Source: Arthrobacter sulfonylureivorans
Lineage (GTDB): Bacteria > Actinomycetota > Actinomycetes > Actinomycetales > Micrococcaceae
Length of the DNA: 64,000 nt
Direction of reading: 5' to 3'
NCBI GenBank assembly: GCA_004000035.1
Contig: RJAE01000008.1
Coordinates: 90,331-154,330, forward strand
Part shown: positions 50,752-59,009 of the stretch, piece by piece
How the letters are laid out: every line of letters starts with the position of its first letter
How positions within the stretch are numbered: position 1 is the stretch's first letter
Notes under the pieces: model-generated
What the model was told of the DNA's origin: nothing
Databases searched by the model: none
What the model saw: the letters and a program-made list of their open reading frames with translations, nothing else
Translations under genes and position numbers: made by a program

Positions 50752-51810
50752 CTACAGGATTCCCAGCTGTTGGAGCTGGTTCGCCAGGCCCTTCCCATCG
50801 GGGGCATAGATCCAGGGGATGCTGCGCGCCGGGCCGCTGGGGCGGTCCTGTGAACGGCCGCCGGCCAGGACTGCTTCGCTGACCGACAGTTGCCGGATGG
50901 CGATGGCCGCCACGTGCCCCGGATAGCGCAGCGCGAAGCCCGCATAGATGGCTTCATCGTGCTGTCCGTCGTCGCCGATCAGCAGCCACTTGATGTCCGG
51001 GAACTCTTCGGCCAGCCGCCGCAGCTGGTCAACCTTGTGCCCCTGGCCGCTGCGGAACCAGCGGTCCTTGGTGGGGCCCCAGTCGGTGAGCAGCAACGCG
51101 CCGTCCGGATACAGGTTCCGGGACAGGAACCTGGTCAACGTCTGTGCAACATTCCACGCGCCGGTGGAAAGATATAACACCGGGCTGCCCGGGTGTTCGC
51201 GCGTGACCCGCTCCAGCATCACCGCCATGCCCGGCGTGGGGTTGCGCGCATGCTCATCCAGCACAAAGGTGTTCCAGGCCGCCAGCAGCGGACGCGGCAG
51301 CGCGGTGACCATCACCGTGTCATCGACGTCGGAGACCACGCCGAAGCGCTCCCCCGGCGGCACCACATTCACCGCAGCTTCCACCGGTTCGGAGTCCTCG
51401 CAGCGCAGCGTGACGGTGTGCCAGCCGGGCGCAAGATCCACTGACACTTTCGCATCCACCACGCCGCCACGGTCGGCCACTACATGGTGTTCGACGCCGG
51501 CTGCGGAGATGGTCACGCGCGCATTGGCCACCGGCGGGCTGATGAAATTCCGCCAGCCGCGGATGCCGTCGGCCACCAGTTTGGAGGGCATCCGGCCGTT
51601 GTCGAAGGCTCCGGGGCGGGCCATCACCACCCGGCCGAGCACGCGGATCCAGCCGGCCGTGCCGTAGCCGGTAAACGGCATCACGGTAGCCACATATCCG
51701 CGCCGCCGTGCCCGCCGTTCCCGGTACGCCTGCCAGCGGTCTTCCACGCGCATGCCGATGTGGGCTGCCTTCTCCTGGAGATCGTCGCCGTTGCCAGTCC
51801 TGGATGCCAT
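50752..51810 (-). CDS. App1/DUF2183 family phosphatase-like protein
   Basis: 352 residues. The HAD-like acid cluster DVDDT (161-165, in VVSDVDDTVMVTALP) and downstream VLYLSTGAWN, LLTDWGPTKDRWFRSG and KWLLIGDDGQHDE are the App1 phosphatidate-phosphatase-like catalytic set. The N-terminal 150 residues have a beta-rich domain (VEHHVVADRGGVVDAKVSVDLAPGW). Likely removes phosphate from a lipid or soluble phosphoester in the cytosol. Confidence 0.92.
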   Translation of the reverse strand: MASRTGNGDDLQEKAAHIGMRVEDRWQAYRERRARRRGYVATVMPFTGYGTAGWIRVLGRVVMARPGAFDNGRMPSKLVADGIRGWRNFISPPVANARVTISAAGVEHHVVADRGGVVDAKVSVDLAPGWHTVTLRCEDSEPVEAAVNVVPPGERFGVVSDVDDTVMVTALPRPLLAAWNTFVLDEHARNPTPGMAVMLERVTREHPGSPVLYLSTGAWNVAQTLTRFLSRNLYPDGALLLTDWGPTKDRWFRSGQGHKVDQLRRLAEEFPDIKWLLIGDDGQHDEAIYAGFALRYPGHVAAIAIRQLSVSEAVLAGGRSQDRPSGPARSIPWIYAPDGKGLANQLQQLGIL

Positions 51811-51921
51811 GGTCCAAGTCTGTCATGCACTGCGGCCCGATCCTCCATCTTTGGACGTTCCGGCCGGCAGGACCGGCCATCGGGTCTTGTCCGGGCCGAA
51901 GCGAACCTGAAGACTGGTCGC

Positions 51922-52317
51922 ATGACCTTTGCAGCGCGGCACATCAGCATCGCCATCAACCGCCCTTTTGGGGAGGTCTACGACTTCGCCGGCAACCCGG
52001 AGAACCTGCCCAAGTGGGCCGCCGGCCTCAGCTCCTCCATCGGCATGGTCGACGACGACTGGGTCGCGGAAACGGCCGCGGGACCGGTGCGGGTGAAGTT
52101 TGCCGAACGCAATGAGTTTGGCGTGCTGGACCACTACGTCATCACCGCGTCCGGCGAGTCGATCTACAACCCGTTGCGCGTGCTCGGCAACGGCGACGGC
52201 GCAGAGGTGGTGTTCACGCTCTTCCGCCGCGAGGGCATGGATGAGTCAAGCTTCGACGCCGATGCGGCCGCGGTGGACCAGGACCTGCACACGCTCAAGC
52301 GACTGCTCGAGGCCTGA
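51922..52317 (+). CDS. SRPBCC (START-like) family protein
   Basis: 131 residues. Begins ISIAINRPFGEVYDFAGNPENLPKWAAGL, the classic polyketide-cyclase/START entry with the hydrophobic cavity fold; later VKFAERNEFGVLDHYVI and EVVFTLFRREGMDE. Binds small hydrophobic ligands; no catalytic residues can be assigned. The chosen ATG has AAGACT six bases upstream. Divergent from the App1-type gene. Confidence 0.88.
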   Translation: MTFAARHISIAINRPFGEVYDFAGNPENLPKWAAGLSSSIGMVDDDWVAETAAGPVRVKFAERNEFGVLDHYVITASGESIYNPLRVLGNGDGAEVVFTLFRREGMDESSFDADAAAVDQDLHTLKRLLEA

Positions 52318-52463
52318 GCCGGCCCACCGTCGTCGTGATTTTTCCCCGCCGGAGTGGGCAAACGGACGTACACTGAAAGCGCTGGTTCCGACGTCAGATA
52401 CGCCCTACCAACGGCCGAGTTGCACCTCGACAAAGTTTCGAAACTCATTGTTTGGGAGGAGAA

Positions 52464-52934
52464 ATGACAACCGCTTCACCGCATGCCGGTCACGCCCACG
52501 TTTCCCGCGGAAATGTGCGTAACGCCGCGATGACTTCGGGAATTGTTCTCTTTGTGATCGGTGTCCTGGGCTTCGTCCCCGGCATCACTATGAATTACGG
52601 AGAAATGGCCTTCGCCGGCGGCTCCGAAGCCAAGTTGCTCAACGTGTTCCAAGTGTCCGTGCTGCTCAACATCGTCTACCTGGTGGTAGGCGTGGTGGGC
52701 TACATCATGAGCCGCACCGCCAGTGCTGCCCGGGAATTCCTGATGGGAGCAGGCATCCTGTACCTGGCATTGTGGCTGTACGGCCTGATCGTCGGACCCG
52801 CCGAATATGGGGCCAACTTCCTGTCCACCAACACAGCCACCAACTGGCTGAACTTCGTCCTCGGCGCGGTCATGCTGGCCCTGGGGATCACCTACATGAT
52901 GCGCCGCGGGGACGAGGCGCACGAAACAACATAA
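52464..52934 (+). CDS. DUF4383 membrane protein
   Basis: 156 residues, four helices, with a His-rich N-terminus (SPHAGHAHVSRGN). DUF4383 markers: IGVLGFVPGITMNYGEMAFAGGSEAKLLNVFQVSVLLNIVYLVVGVVG and the C-terminal NTATNWLNFVLGAVMLALGI. Excellent GGGAGGAG site. Family function unknown. Confidence 0.9.
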   Translation: MTTASPHAGHAHVSRGNVRNAAMTSGIVLFVIGVLGFVPGITMNYGEMAFAGGSEAKLLNVFQVSVLLNIVYLVVGVVGYIMSRTASAAREFLMGAGILYLALWLYGLIVGPAEYGANFLSTNTATNWLNFVLGAVMLALGITYMMRRGDEAHETT

Positions 52935-53040
52935 TCGCTGCCTGCCCGCGCCGGAGCTTCCGGCAGGTCGGTTAGCGCGCGGACCCCAGCCGACAATGAC
53001 TGGGGTTCGCTGGCGCCCGGGGCCATCGGATACTAACCGC

Positions 53041-54090
53041 GTGATGATCATGATCGCCTGCGGCCTGCTGCTGGCCGCGGGACTGGCCGCGGTGGCCCTC
53101 CGGGGCGGGGAGCGCTTCCAGCTCCCCACGGACAATAACGACGGCGGTGTCCTCCTGAGCGGCGCCGGCCCCTTCCACCGCCGCGCCCCTTCGAACGACG
53201 GCGGTGCCCTCCTGGTGCATGTTGCGCGCCGGGTGCTGTGGTGGGCGAACGTGCTGCTGGTAGGCGGCGGCGTGGCCGGGCTGTGCATGGCCGGTGCCGG
53301 CGGACGGCTTGTGATGCGCCTGCTCGCGGTGACATCGCCGGAAGACGACGGGAGGCTGACCGACGCCGGGGAGACCATCGGCGAGATCAGTCTGGAAGGA
53401 ACCTCGGGCTTCGTCGCGTTCGGCGTTGCCATCGGCTGCGCGACGGCGCTGCTTTACGGGCTGGTTCGGTGGTGGCTGCCGGCCGGGCGGGTCGGCGGAG
53501 CTGCCTTCGGGCTGCTGTTGCTGCTGGGACTGGGCACTGTGTTCGGACCGCTGGAGCCGGACAGCCGGGATTTCCGGGTAGTCGGCCCGGGCTGGCTCTC
53601 GATAGCTGCGTTCTCCGCGCTGGCTGTTGCCCACGGCATGCTGGTTGCGACGGCCAGTATCTGGCTGTCGCGGCGCGTGCCGCTGCTTCAATCGGCGAAA
53701 GACGTGCGGTGGTACCTTCCGCTGCTGCTTGTTCTGGTTCCGTTGGGCGCTGGCGCGATAGCTGTCGCGGCATGGATGATTGCCGCCGTCGTCGTGAGTT
53801 GGGCCGTGGCGGCCCTCAGGCTGACGTTCTTGCGGGCCCGGCGGCGTGGAGCGGAAGTGGACTCCGGAGTTGCGGGCGGGCCAGAATCGAAGCCCGGTGA
53901 GCCCGAACTGACCGGCGTGGCACCGGGTGGAGCGCCGGTTTTAAGTGCCGAGCCCCGGACGAGGAGTGGGCTCCTGCAGGGACGCTGGGTGCTCGTCGGC
54001 GGCCGGATAGCTTTGGCTGTGCTGGCCGTGGCTTGGCTGCCTGGTTTCCTGACCTCGATCGCCGCCATTGTGGCGGCCGGCGGGCCGTAG
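53041..54090 (+). CDS. Multi-pass membrane protein with two in-frame repeat inserts
   Basis: 349 residues, seven or so helices, no recognised family. Near the N-terminus a segment of about 30 residues between helix 1 and helix 2 contains NNDGGVLLSGAGPF and SNDGGALLVHV, two copies of a motif encoded by the dispersed repeat (53138-53147 and 53196-53205). The GTG start has GATACT six bases upstream, identical in position to the one before 20391, so a leaderless start is favoured over the ATG at 52996. The C-terminal part has a Gly/Pro-rich cytosolic loop (EVDSGVAGGPESKPGEPE). Confidence 0.65.
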   Translation: MMIMIACGLLLAAGLAAVALRGGERFQLPTDNNDGGVLLSGAGPFHRRAPSNDGGALLVHVARRVLWWANVLLVGGGVAGLCMAGAGGRLVMRLLAVTSPEDDGRLTDAGETIGEISLEGTSGFVAFGVAIGCATALLYGLVRWWLPAGRVGGAAFGLLLLLGLGTVFGPLEPDSRDFRVVGPGWLSIAAFSALAVAHGMLVATASIWLSRRVPLLQSAKDVRWYLPLLLVLVPLGAGAIAVAAWMIAAVVVSWAVAALRLTFLRARRRGAEVDSGVAGGPESKPGEPELTGVAPGGAPVLSAEPRTRSGLLQGRWVLVGGRIALAVLAVAWLPGFLTSIAAIVAAGGP

Positions 54091-54106
54091 TCAGGCCCGA
54101 TTAAAG

Positions 54107-54146
54107 CGAATCGCTCCGCCGGATGAGGATACGGCGGAGCGATTCG
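54107..54146. terminator. Bidirectional hairpin terminator
   Basis: CGAATCGCTCCGCC (54107-54120) pairs with GGCGGAGCGATTCG (54133-54146). It lies between convergent genes. Confidence 0.85.
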
Positions 54147-54160
54147 GTCAGCAGGCAGAC

Positions 54161-54886
54161 TTAGACGGCTGCGGCCTGCGGGGTGCGGATGGTGGCGAAG
54201 CCTTGGGCCCAGGGAATGAGCTGGTCGATCATTGGGGCGAGCGTTCCGGCGTTCTGCTCGGTCGGCTTGAAGTCGGCGAAGTTCTCGAAATCGGTGAACA
54301 GCGAGAACATCACCTGGTTGCGGACCACGGCCACCTGCAGCTCGGCCAGGAGGTTGCGCAGGTGTTCGGCAGCGCGGACGCCGCCCATCGAACCGTAGGA
54401 CACGATGCCGGCGGCCTTGTTGTTGAATTCCGCGTTCAGGTAGGACAGCGCGTTGGCCAGTGCCGACGAGACGGTGTGGTTGTATTCGTTAGCCACGAAG
54501 ACGTAGCCGTCGAACTCGCTGATCTTGGCCGACCAGGCCTTGGTGTGATCGCCCTGGTAGTTCTGGTAAGCGGCGGGGTATGCCTCATCGAGCAGCGGGA
54601 GGTTGAAATCGGCAATGTCGACGACCTCGAACGTGGCATCGGTCCGACCGGCCAGTTCCGCGGCCACCCACGCGGCCACCGAGTCGTTGACCCGGCCGGG
54701 GCGGGTGCTTCCGGTGATGATGGCGATCTTGGGGAGGCCAGCGACGGCAGCTGCCGGCGCCGGGGCCACCGGGGCCGTCGAGGCAGCACTGGCTGCGGTC
54801 TCTTGGGCTTCGGCCGCTGCCGGCGCGGGGTTGGCGGCAGACCGGCGGGCGCTGGACTTGCTGAAAAGATTCTTAAACCAGGACAT
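54161..54886 (-). CDS. NADPH-dependent FMN reductase with N-terminal extension
   Basis: 241 residues. The flavodoxin-like reductase starts at about residue 50 (GLPKIAIITGSTRPGRVNDSVAAWVAAELAG) and continues with VFVANEYNHTVSSALANALSYL and AAGIVSYGSMGGVRAAEHLR, the NADPH:FMN/quinone reductase pattern. The first 48 residues are extra: a short amphipathic basic start (MSWFKNLFSKSSARR), then an Ala/Pro stretch. This could be a membrane-touching or docking tail. Controlled by a doxX-like operator upstream. Confidence 0.92.
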   Translation of the reverse strand: MSWFKNLFSKSSARRSAANPAPAAAEAQETAASAASTAPVAPAPAAAVAGLPKIAIITGSTRPGRVNDSVAAWVAAELAGRTDATFEVVDIADFNLPLLDEAYPAAYQNYQGDHTKAWSAKISEFDGYVFVANEYNHTVSSALANALSYLNAEFNNKAAGIVSYGSMGGVRAAEHLRNLLAELQVAVVRNQVMFSLFTDFENFADFKPTEQNAGTLAPMIDQLIPWAQGFATIRTPQAAAV

Positions 54887-54906
54887 GGCAGCCTTCGATA
54901 GATTGC

Positions 54907-54952
54907 TTGACGTTTCAACAATCCTAGCGCCGCAAAGAATGACATGTCAACA
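54907..54952 (-). promoter_or_regulatory. Operator shared with doxX, before the FMN reductase
   Basis: TTGACGTTTCAAC (54907-54919) differs by one base from the doxX site TTGACGCTTCAAC (reverse complement of 43853-43866). A second palindromic box, TGACATGTCAA (54940-54951), lies 21 bases away, giving the same two-site arrangement as at doxX. Confidence 0.65.
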
Positions 54953-55054
54953 AATGGTGATAATGGAGCGCTGCGCCCTGGCGAAGTGAGGATGCGACCG
55001 CCTCGGCGAGGGAGATTTAGACCGCACCTCACCGGGCCGCAGGTGCAGGCGCAC

Positions 55055-55564
55055 TCAGGGGGCGAGCGAACTTCCCGGCGGGCGGACATGCTCGAAGATG
55101 ACGGTGGTATTTGTGCCGGCAACCTCCGGGCGGAGGCTGAGGTTGTTCGCCACCAGATTGCGTAGCGCATTGGAGTCCGCCACGGCCACGTGGATCAAGA
55201 AATCGCGGTCTCCGGTGACAAAGAAGATCCCCTCCACCGCGGACAATCCGGCCAGGTAGTCCTTGAACTCGGTCAGGTTTGACCGGGCATGCGCCTGCAG
55301 CCGGATGGAAATCAGCGCCTGCAGGCCGCGCCCCACCGCAGCGGGATCGACGTCGGCATGGAAGCCTCGAATTACACCCCGCTCGCGCAGGGATCGGATC
55401 CGGCCCAAGCAGGTTGAAGGAGCAATGCCTGCGGCCGCCGCGATCGCGTTATTGGGGGTCCGGGCATCGTTCTGGAGCAGCTCGACGATCAACCGGTCGA
55501 TGCGGTCCAAACCGGACCCGGCTGGAGCCCCGAAAGTGCGTCGAACATCATTCGATTCCACCAT
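55055..55564 (-). CDS. Lrp/AsnC family regulator
   Basis: 169 residues. N-terminal helix-turn-helix (LDRIDRLIVELLQNDARTPNNAIAAAAGIAPSTCLGRIRSLRERGVI) and C-terminal RAM domain (ALISIRLQAHARSNLTEFKDYLAGL; GIFFVTGDRDFLIHVAV). Amino acids normally bind the RAM domain. It is divergent from the DadA-like oxidase gene, the usual arrangement for control of amino-acid catabolism. Confidence 0.93.
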   Translation of the reverse strand: MVESNDVRRTFGAPAGSGLDRIDRLIVELLQNDARTPNNAIAAAAGIAPSTCLGRIRSLRERGVIRGFHADVDPAAVGRGLQALISIRLQAHARSNLTEFKDYLAGLSAVEGIFFVTGDRDFLIHVAVADSNALRNLVANNLSLRPEVAGTNTTVIFEHVRPPGSSLAP

Positions 55565-55695
55565 GTGACAGTCACCACTTCCTGAACTTTTGATGAGCAA
55601 TAATTAGTCTCGCAGAAACTTCTCCAGATCACTTGAGATACAGCTAAACATTGTTCACGATGGTGCCGAAAGTAGATACAACCCGAGGAGCACCC

Positions 55696-56943
55696 ATGTA
55701 CTCGCGCGCACACACCCCGAGCACCGCCGTCGTCGTTGGGGCCGGCATGGTGGGACTGGCCACCGCTTGGCACTTGCAGGAACGCGGCGTGGAAGTCACC
55801 GTCTTGGACCGGTCCGGCGTCGCCGCCGGTGCATCTTGGGGCAACGCCGGCTGGCTGACTCCGGGTATGGCCATGCCGTTGTCTGACCCGAGCCTCTGGA
55901 CCTACGGCCCGAAGGCGCTGGTTGACCCTGCGGCACCGCTGCACGTTCCCGCTCGGATGGACCCGCAGTTGTGGCAGTTCCTGGCCCGCTTCGCGCTGCA
56001 CGGAACGCAGAAGGCGTGGGACCGGACCATGGCCGCGCTGACGCCGATCGACCGGATGGCACTGGAGAGCTTCGACGAGTTGACGGACAACGGCGTCGAA
56101 TCCTGGACGCGGAAAGGCCCTTTCATCGTCGGCTTCGAGGACGAGAGGGAGAGCCGACATTTTGTCCACGAGCTTGCCAACGTGGAGAAGGCCGGCCAGT
56201 CCGCTCCGCTGACCCGCCTGGACGACGCCCAGATGAAGGTGCCGCAGCTGTCCGCCGCCGTCTCGACGGTGTTCGAGCTGGAAGGACAGCGATTCCTTGA
56301 GCCCGGTCCTTTTGTTGAGGCCCTTGCCGCAGCGGTGGTGGAACGGGGTGGGAAGATCATCCCGGGCGCGGAGGTCCGCTCGCTGCGCCACGGCCACACC
56401 GGGATCTCGGTGGAGACCTACGCCCAGGAGCCGTTCCACGCCGACGTCGTTGTGCTGGCCACCGGGGCATGGCTGCCCGAGCTGGCCAAGCCGCTGGGCG
56501 TGCGCACCATGGTGCAGGCCGGCCGAGGGTATTCCTTCAGCGTGGCCACCGACCAGCCGGCCGAGTTCCCCATTTACTTCCCCGCCCGGCGTGTGGCCTG
56601 CACCCCGTATCAGGGACGGCTGCGCGTCGCCGGAACAATGGAGTTCCGAGGCCCGGACGAACCGCTGCAGACCGGGCGGATCGACGCCATCCTGGCCTCG
56701 GTGCGGCCGCTGTTCACCAACATGGATCTGGAGCATCTCGAGGACATCTGGGTGGGGCCGCGCCCGGTCACCCCGGACGGGCTGCCGCTGGTTGGTGCAA
56801 CCCGCTCCCCCGGCGTGTACGTTGCCGGCGGCCACGGGATGTGGGGCATTGTGCTGGGCCCGGCCACCGGCAAACTGCTGGCCGAGCAGATTGTCACCGG
56901 CCGCGTGCCGGACGAGATCCGGCCGTTCGACCCGCTGCGCTGA
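55696..56943 (+). CDS. FAD-dependent amino-acid oxidase/dehydrogenase (DadA-like)
   Basis: 415 residues. Dinucleotide-binding GAGMVG at 15-20, FAD contacts in RSGVAAGASWGNAGWLTPGMAMPLSDPS, DadA-type central DVVVLATGAWLPELAKPLGV and the C-terminal RPVTPDGLPLVGATRSPGVYVAGGHGMWGIVLGPATGKL. It should oxidise a D-amino acid or similar amine to the keto acid. TTGTTC...TAGATA (55648-55675) is a possible promoter. An AGGAG site precedes the ATG. The first codons overlap a copy of the dispersed motif (55724-55733). Confidence 0.92.
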   Translation: MYSRAHTPSTAVVVGAGMVGLATAWHLQERGVEVTVLDRSGVAAGASWGNAGWLTPGMAMPLSDPSLWTYGPKALVDPAAPLHVPARMDPQLWQFLARFALHGTQKAWDRTMAALTPIDRMALESFDELTDNGVESWTRKGPFIVGFEDERESRHFVHELANVEKAGQSAPLTRLDDAQMKVPQLSAAVSTVFELEGQRFLEPGPFVEALAAAVVERGGKIIPGAEVRSLRHGHTGISVETYAQEPFHADVVVLATGAWLPELAKPLGVRTMVQAGRGYSFSVATDQPAEFPIYFPARRVACTPYQGRLRVAGTMEFRGPDEPLQTGRIDAILASVRPLFTNMDLEHLEDIWVGPRPVTPDGLPLVGATRSPGVYVAGGHGMWGIVLGPATGKLLAEQIVTGRVPDEIRPFDPLR

Positions 56944-57037
56944 CCGGCGGCCGCGGGCCGGCCTATACCCAGCCGGGCCGCCGCGGGTCTATCATGGTCG
57001 GCATTCGGGCCGCGGAACGTCCCGAGGAAGGGTGGTC

Positions 57038-57250
57038 ATGGAATCGCTCACCGTGCCGGATCTGGATGCGAGGACGCTGGAAGGACTGCGTATCCTTGCC
57101 GATTCGCACCATCGCACACCCGAGGCCGAAGCGCGGGCCATCCTGGTCCAGACAGTCCGGGGCCTGGGCGAAGCCGACGACCTGCTCGCGTCGATGGTCG
57201 GTGGCGACGAAACAGAAAGCCGCGGGCACCACAGGACCAGCCTGGAGTAG
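57038..57250 (+). CDS. FitA-like antitoxin, orphan
   Basis: 70 residues: MESLTVPDLDARTLEGLRILADSHHRTPEAEARAILVQTV is the ribbon-helix-helix region of FitA/plasmid-stability antitoxins, followed by a short acidic C-terminus. A GAGGAAGG site precedes the ATG. In the usual arrangement a PIN toxin gene (FitB) overlaps or follows immediately; here none does, and the nearest PIN gene is 1.7 kb away on the other strand with its own different partner. Confidence 0.78.
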   Translation: MESLTVPDLDARTLEGLRILADSHHRTPEAEARAILVQTVRGLGEADDLLASMVGGDETESRGHHRTSLE

Positions 57251-57396
57251 CGCCGAGGGGCGCACCGCAGCAACCAGCGCAGTTAGGGCCTGTGTCCGGC
57301 GTCGTGCCACCCGCGCTGCGGGCGCGCACCGCCGTCGTCGTCTTAAACAGTGCTGCCCCGCACCAAACAGGCACGGGACAGCAAAACTGTCCGAAA

Positions 57397-58707
57397 TCAG
57401 CCGCCGAAGGCCGGCGCGATGCTGTTCCACAACTGGTAAACACCGAGGACCACGAACAGCAGTGCACAGATGCCCAGCGCGATGTTCGTGTGGAGCTTGT
57501 TGGCCCACTCCTTCGGGATCCGCTTGCCGTTGAGCAGGCCCAGCAGGGTCAGTGCCAGGAACGGCATGAACAGCGATCCCAGCGCACCATACAGCAGGAT
57601 CAGCGCGATCGGCTTGCCCAGCATGAATAGCAGCATGGGCGGGAAGGTCAGCCAGAGCACGTAGAACTTGAAGTACTTGCCGCCTACGCGGGTGTCCGGG
57701 TGACCGGACTCCTTCTTCCGCATGTTGCCCCAGAAGTCGGCGAACATCAGGGACACACCGTTCCAGACGCCGATGATGGAGGAGAACGATGCCGCCCAGA
57801 AGCCGACCAGGAAGCCAGTGCCGACCACATCGCCGTACTCGACCTTCAGCACTTCGTAGAGGTCCAGCAGGCCCTCGTCGCCGGCGCTCAGCGAAACGCC
57901 CGCGGTGCGGACCACCTCGGCGCCGACGATCAGCATGGCGATCACGAAGATGCCGGTCATCACGTAGGCCACGGAGTTGTCGATCCGCATGACGCGCATC
58001 CACTTGGGCGTGTGCCAGCCCTTTTCGCGCAGCCAGTAGCCGTAGGCTGCCAGCGTGATGGTGCCGCCGACGCCGCCGGCCAGCGCCAGCGTGTAGAACA
58101 TGGCGCCCTCTTCCTGCGGGATCATCGGCACCAGGCCGCCGATCATTTCCGGAATGTTGGGCACGGCGATGACGGCCAGGCCGACCACGGTGACGAACAT
58201 CAGTCCGACGAAGAAGGCGGTGATCTTCTCGAACATGGCGTACTTGCCGAACCAGACCATGACAAAACCGGCCAGGCCCATCAGGATGGCCCAGACCCAC
58301 AGCGGCAGCACCGGGAAGACCGCGGCCAACGGCAGCGCTGCCGAGGACATCGCGGTGGCACCGTAAACGAAGCCCCAGATCATGATGTACGGACCGAAGT
58401 ACCAGGTGGTCCAGCGGCCCAGCGAGCGCCAGCCCTCGAAGATCGTCTTGCCGGTCGCCAGCGAGAACCGCCCGGCGCCTTCGACCAGGATGATTTTCAG
58501 GATGACGCCGACGATCACCGCCCAGAACAGGCCGTAGCCGTAACGGGAACCGGCCACCAGGGTGGCCACCATATCCGCGGCGCCGACGCCGGTGGCCGCT
58601 ACGACGAGGCCGGGACCGACGATCTTCCACTTGGCGGGAGCCCCGCCGTCGTTGTCAACGCGTACAGCGGGATCCGCCGCACCCGTGATGTTGTTCTCAG
58701 TGGCCAT
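57397..58707 (-). CDS. Nramp-related divalent-metal or solute transporter
   Basis: 436 residues, eleven or twelve helices. Clear Nramp family layout: GPGLVVAATGVGAADMVATLVAGSRYGYGLFWAVIVGVILKIILVEGAGRFSLATGKT. However the canonical Asp-Pro-Gly-Asn metal motif in helix 1 is absent: the aligned stretch reads TGVGAADM, as in the divergent Nramp-related groups that carry Mg2+, Al3+ or organic solutes. The N-terminal tail holds an in-frame dispersed motif (DNDGGAP). The start at 58707 is chosen because it avoids a long tail overlapping the leader hairpin. Confidence 0.88.
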   Translation of the reverse strand: MATENNITGAADPAVRVDNDGGAPAKWKIVGPGLVVAATGVGAADMVATLVAGSRYGYGLFWAVIVGVILKIILVEGAGRFSLATGKTIFEGWRSLGRWTTWYFGPYIMIWGFVYGATAMSSAALPLAAVFPVLPLWVWAILMGLAGFVMVWFGKYAMFEKITAFFVGLMFVTVVGLAVIAVPNIPEMIGGLVPMIPQEEGAMFYTLALAGGVGGTITLAAYGYWLREKGWHTPKWMRVMRIDNSVAYVMTGIFVIAMLIVGAEVVRTAGVSLSAGDEGLLDLYEVLKVEYGDVVGTGFLVGFWAASFSSIIGVWNGVSLMFADFWGNMRKKESGHPDTRVGGKYFKFYVLWLTFPPMLLFMLGKPIALILLYGALGSLFMPFLALTLLGLLNGKRIPKEWANKLHTNIALGICALLFVVLGVYQLWNSIAPAFGG

Positions 58708-58749
58708 GAGCCATGTAATCCTTACCGTGATGGAGCTTGTCCGCAGAAA

Positions 58750-58773
58750 ACGGGCGGCACGAGTGCCGCCCGT
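58750..58773 (-). terminator. Hairpin with T-run just upstream of the Nramp-like gene
   Basis: ACGGGCGGCA-CTCG-TGCCGCCCGT followed by TTTTCTG on the minus strand. It can end transcription of the PIN gene before it, or act as an attenuator in the leader of the transporter, since only 43 bases remain to the start codon. Confidence 0.75.
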
Positions 58774-58940
58774 CACCGGACCCCGTTTAGTTTCTCACGC
58801 GTTCCGAACGCCCGGTCAGTAAATCATCGAAGGGGCCACACGGGGAACCGTTCATCGCCGGGAAGGCTCCGTTGGCCGGAAAATAGCGGCGCGACTGTGG
58901 CCTTTTGCACACCGGATCCGCCCCGTCATACGGGCCTGTG

Positions 58941-59009
58941 CCCGCCGGTGCTACCGCCCGGTGCTATCCGCTGGGTGCTCCCGCTGGGTGCTATCCGCCG
59001 GCACTATCC
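58941..59009. repeat. Degenerate 13-14 bp tandem repeat after the PIN gene
   Basis: Five units of consensus CGCYGGGTGCTATC (58941-58954, 58955-58968, 58969-58981, 58982-58995, 58996-59008). The last units overlap the PIN stop codon. Similar in style to the array at 1762. Confidence 0.65.

Noticed and set aside
58708-58990. Guanidine or manganese riboswitch before the Nramp-like gene
   Set aside because: The hairpin is clear but conserved core blocks of those classes could not be matched.
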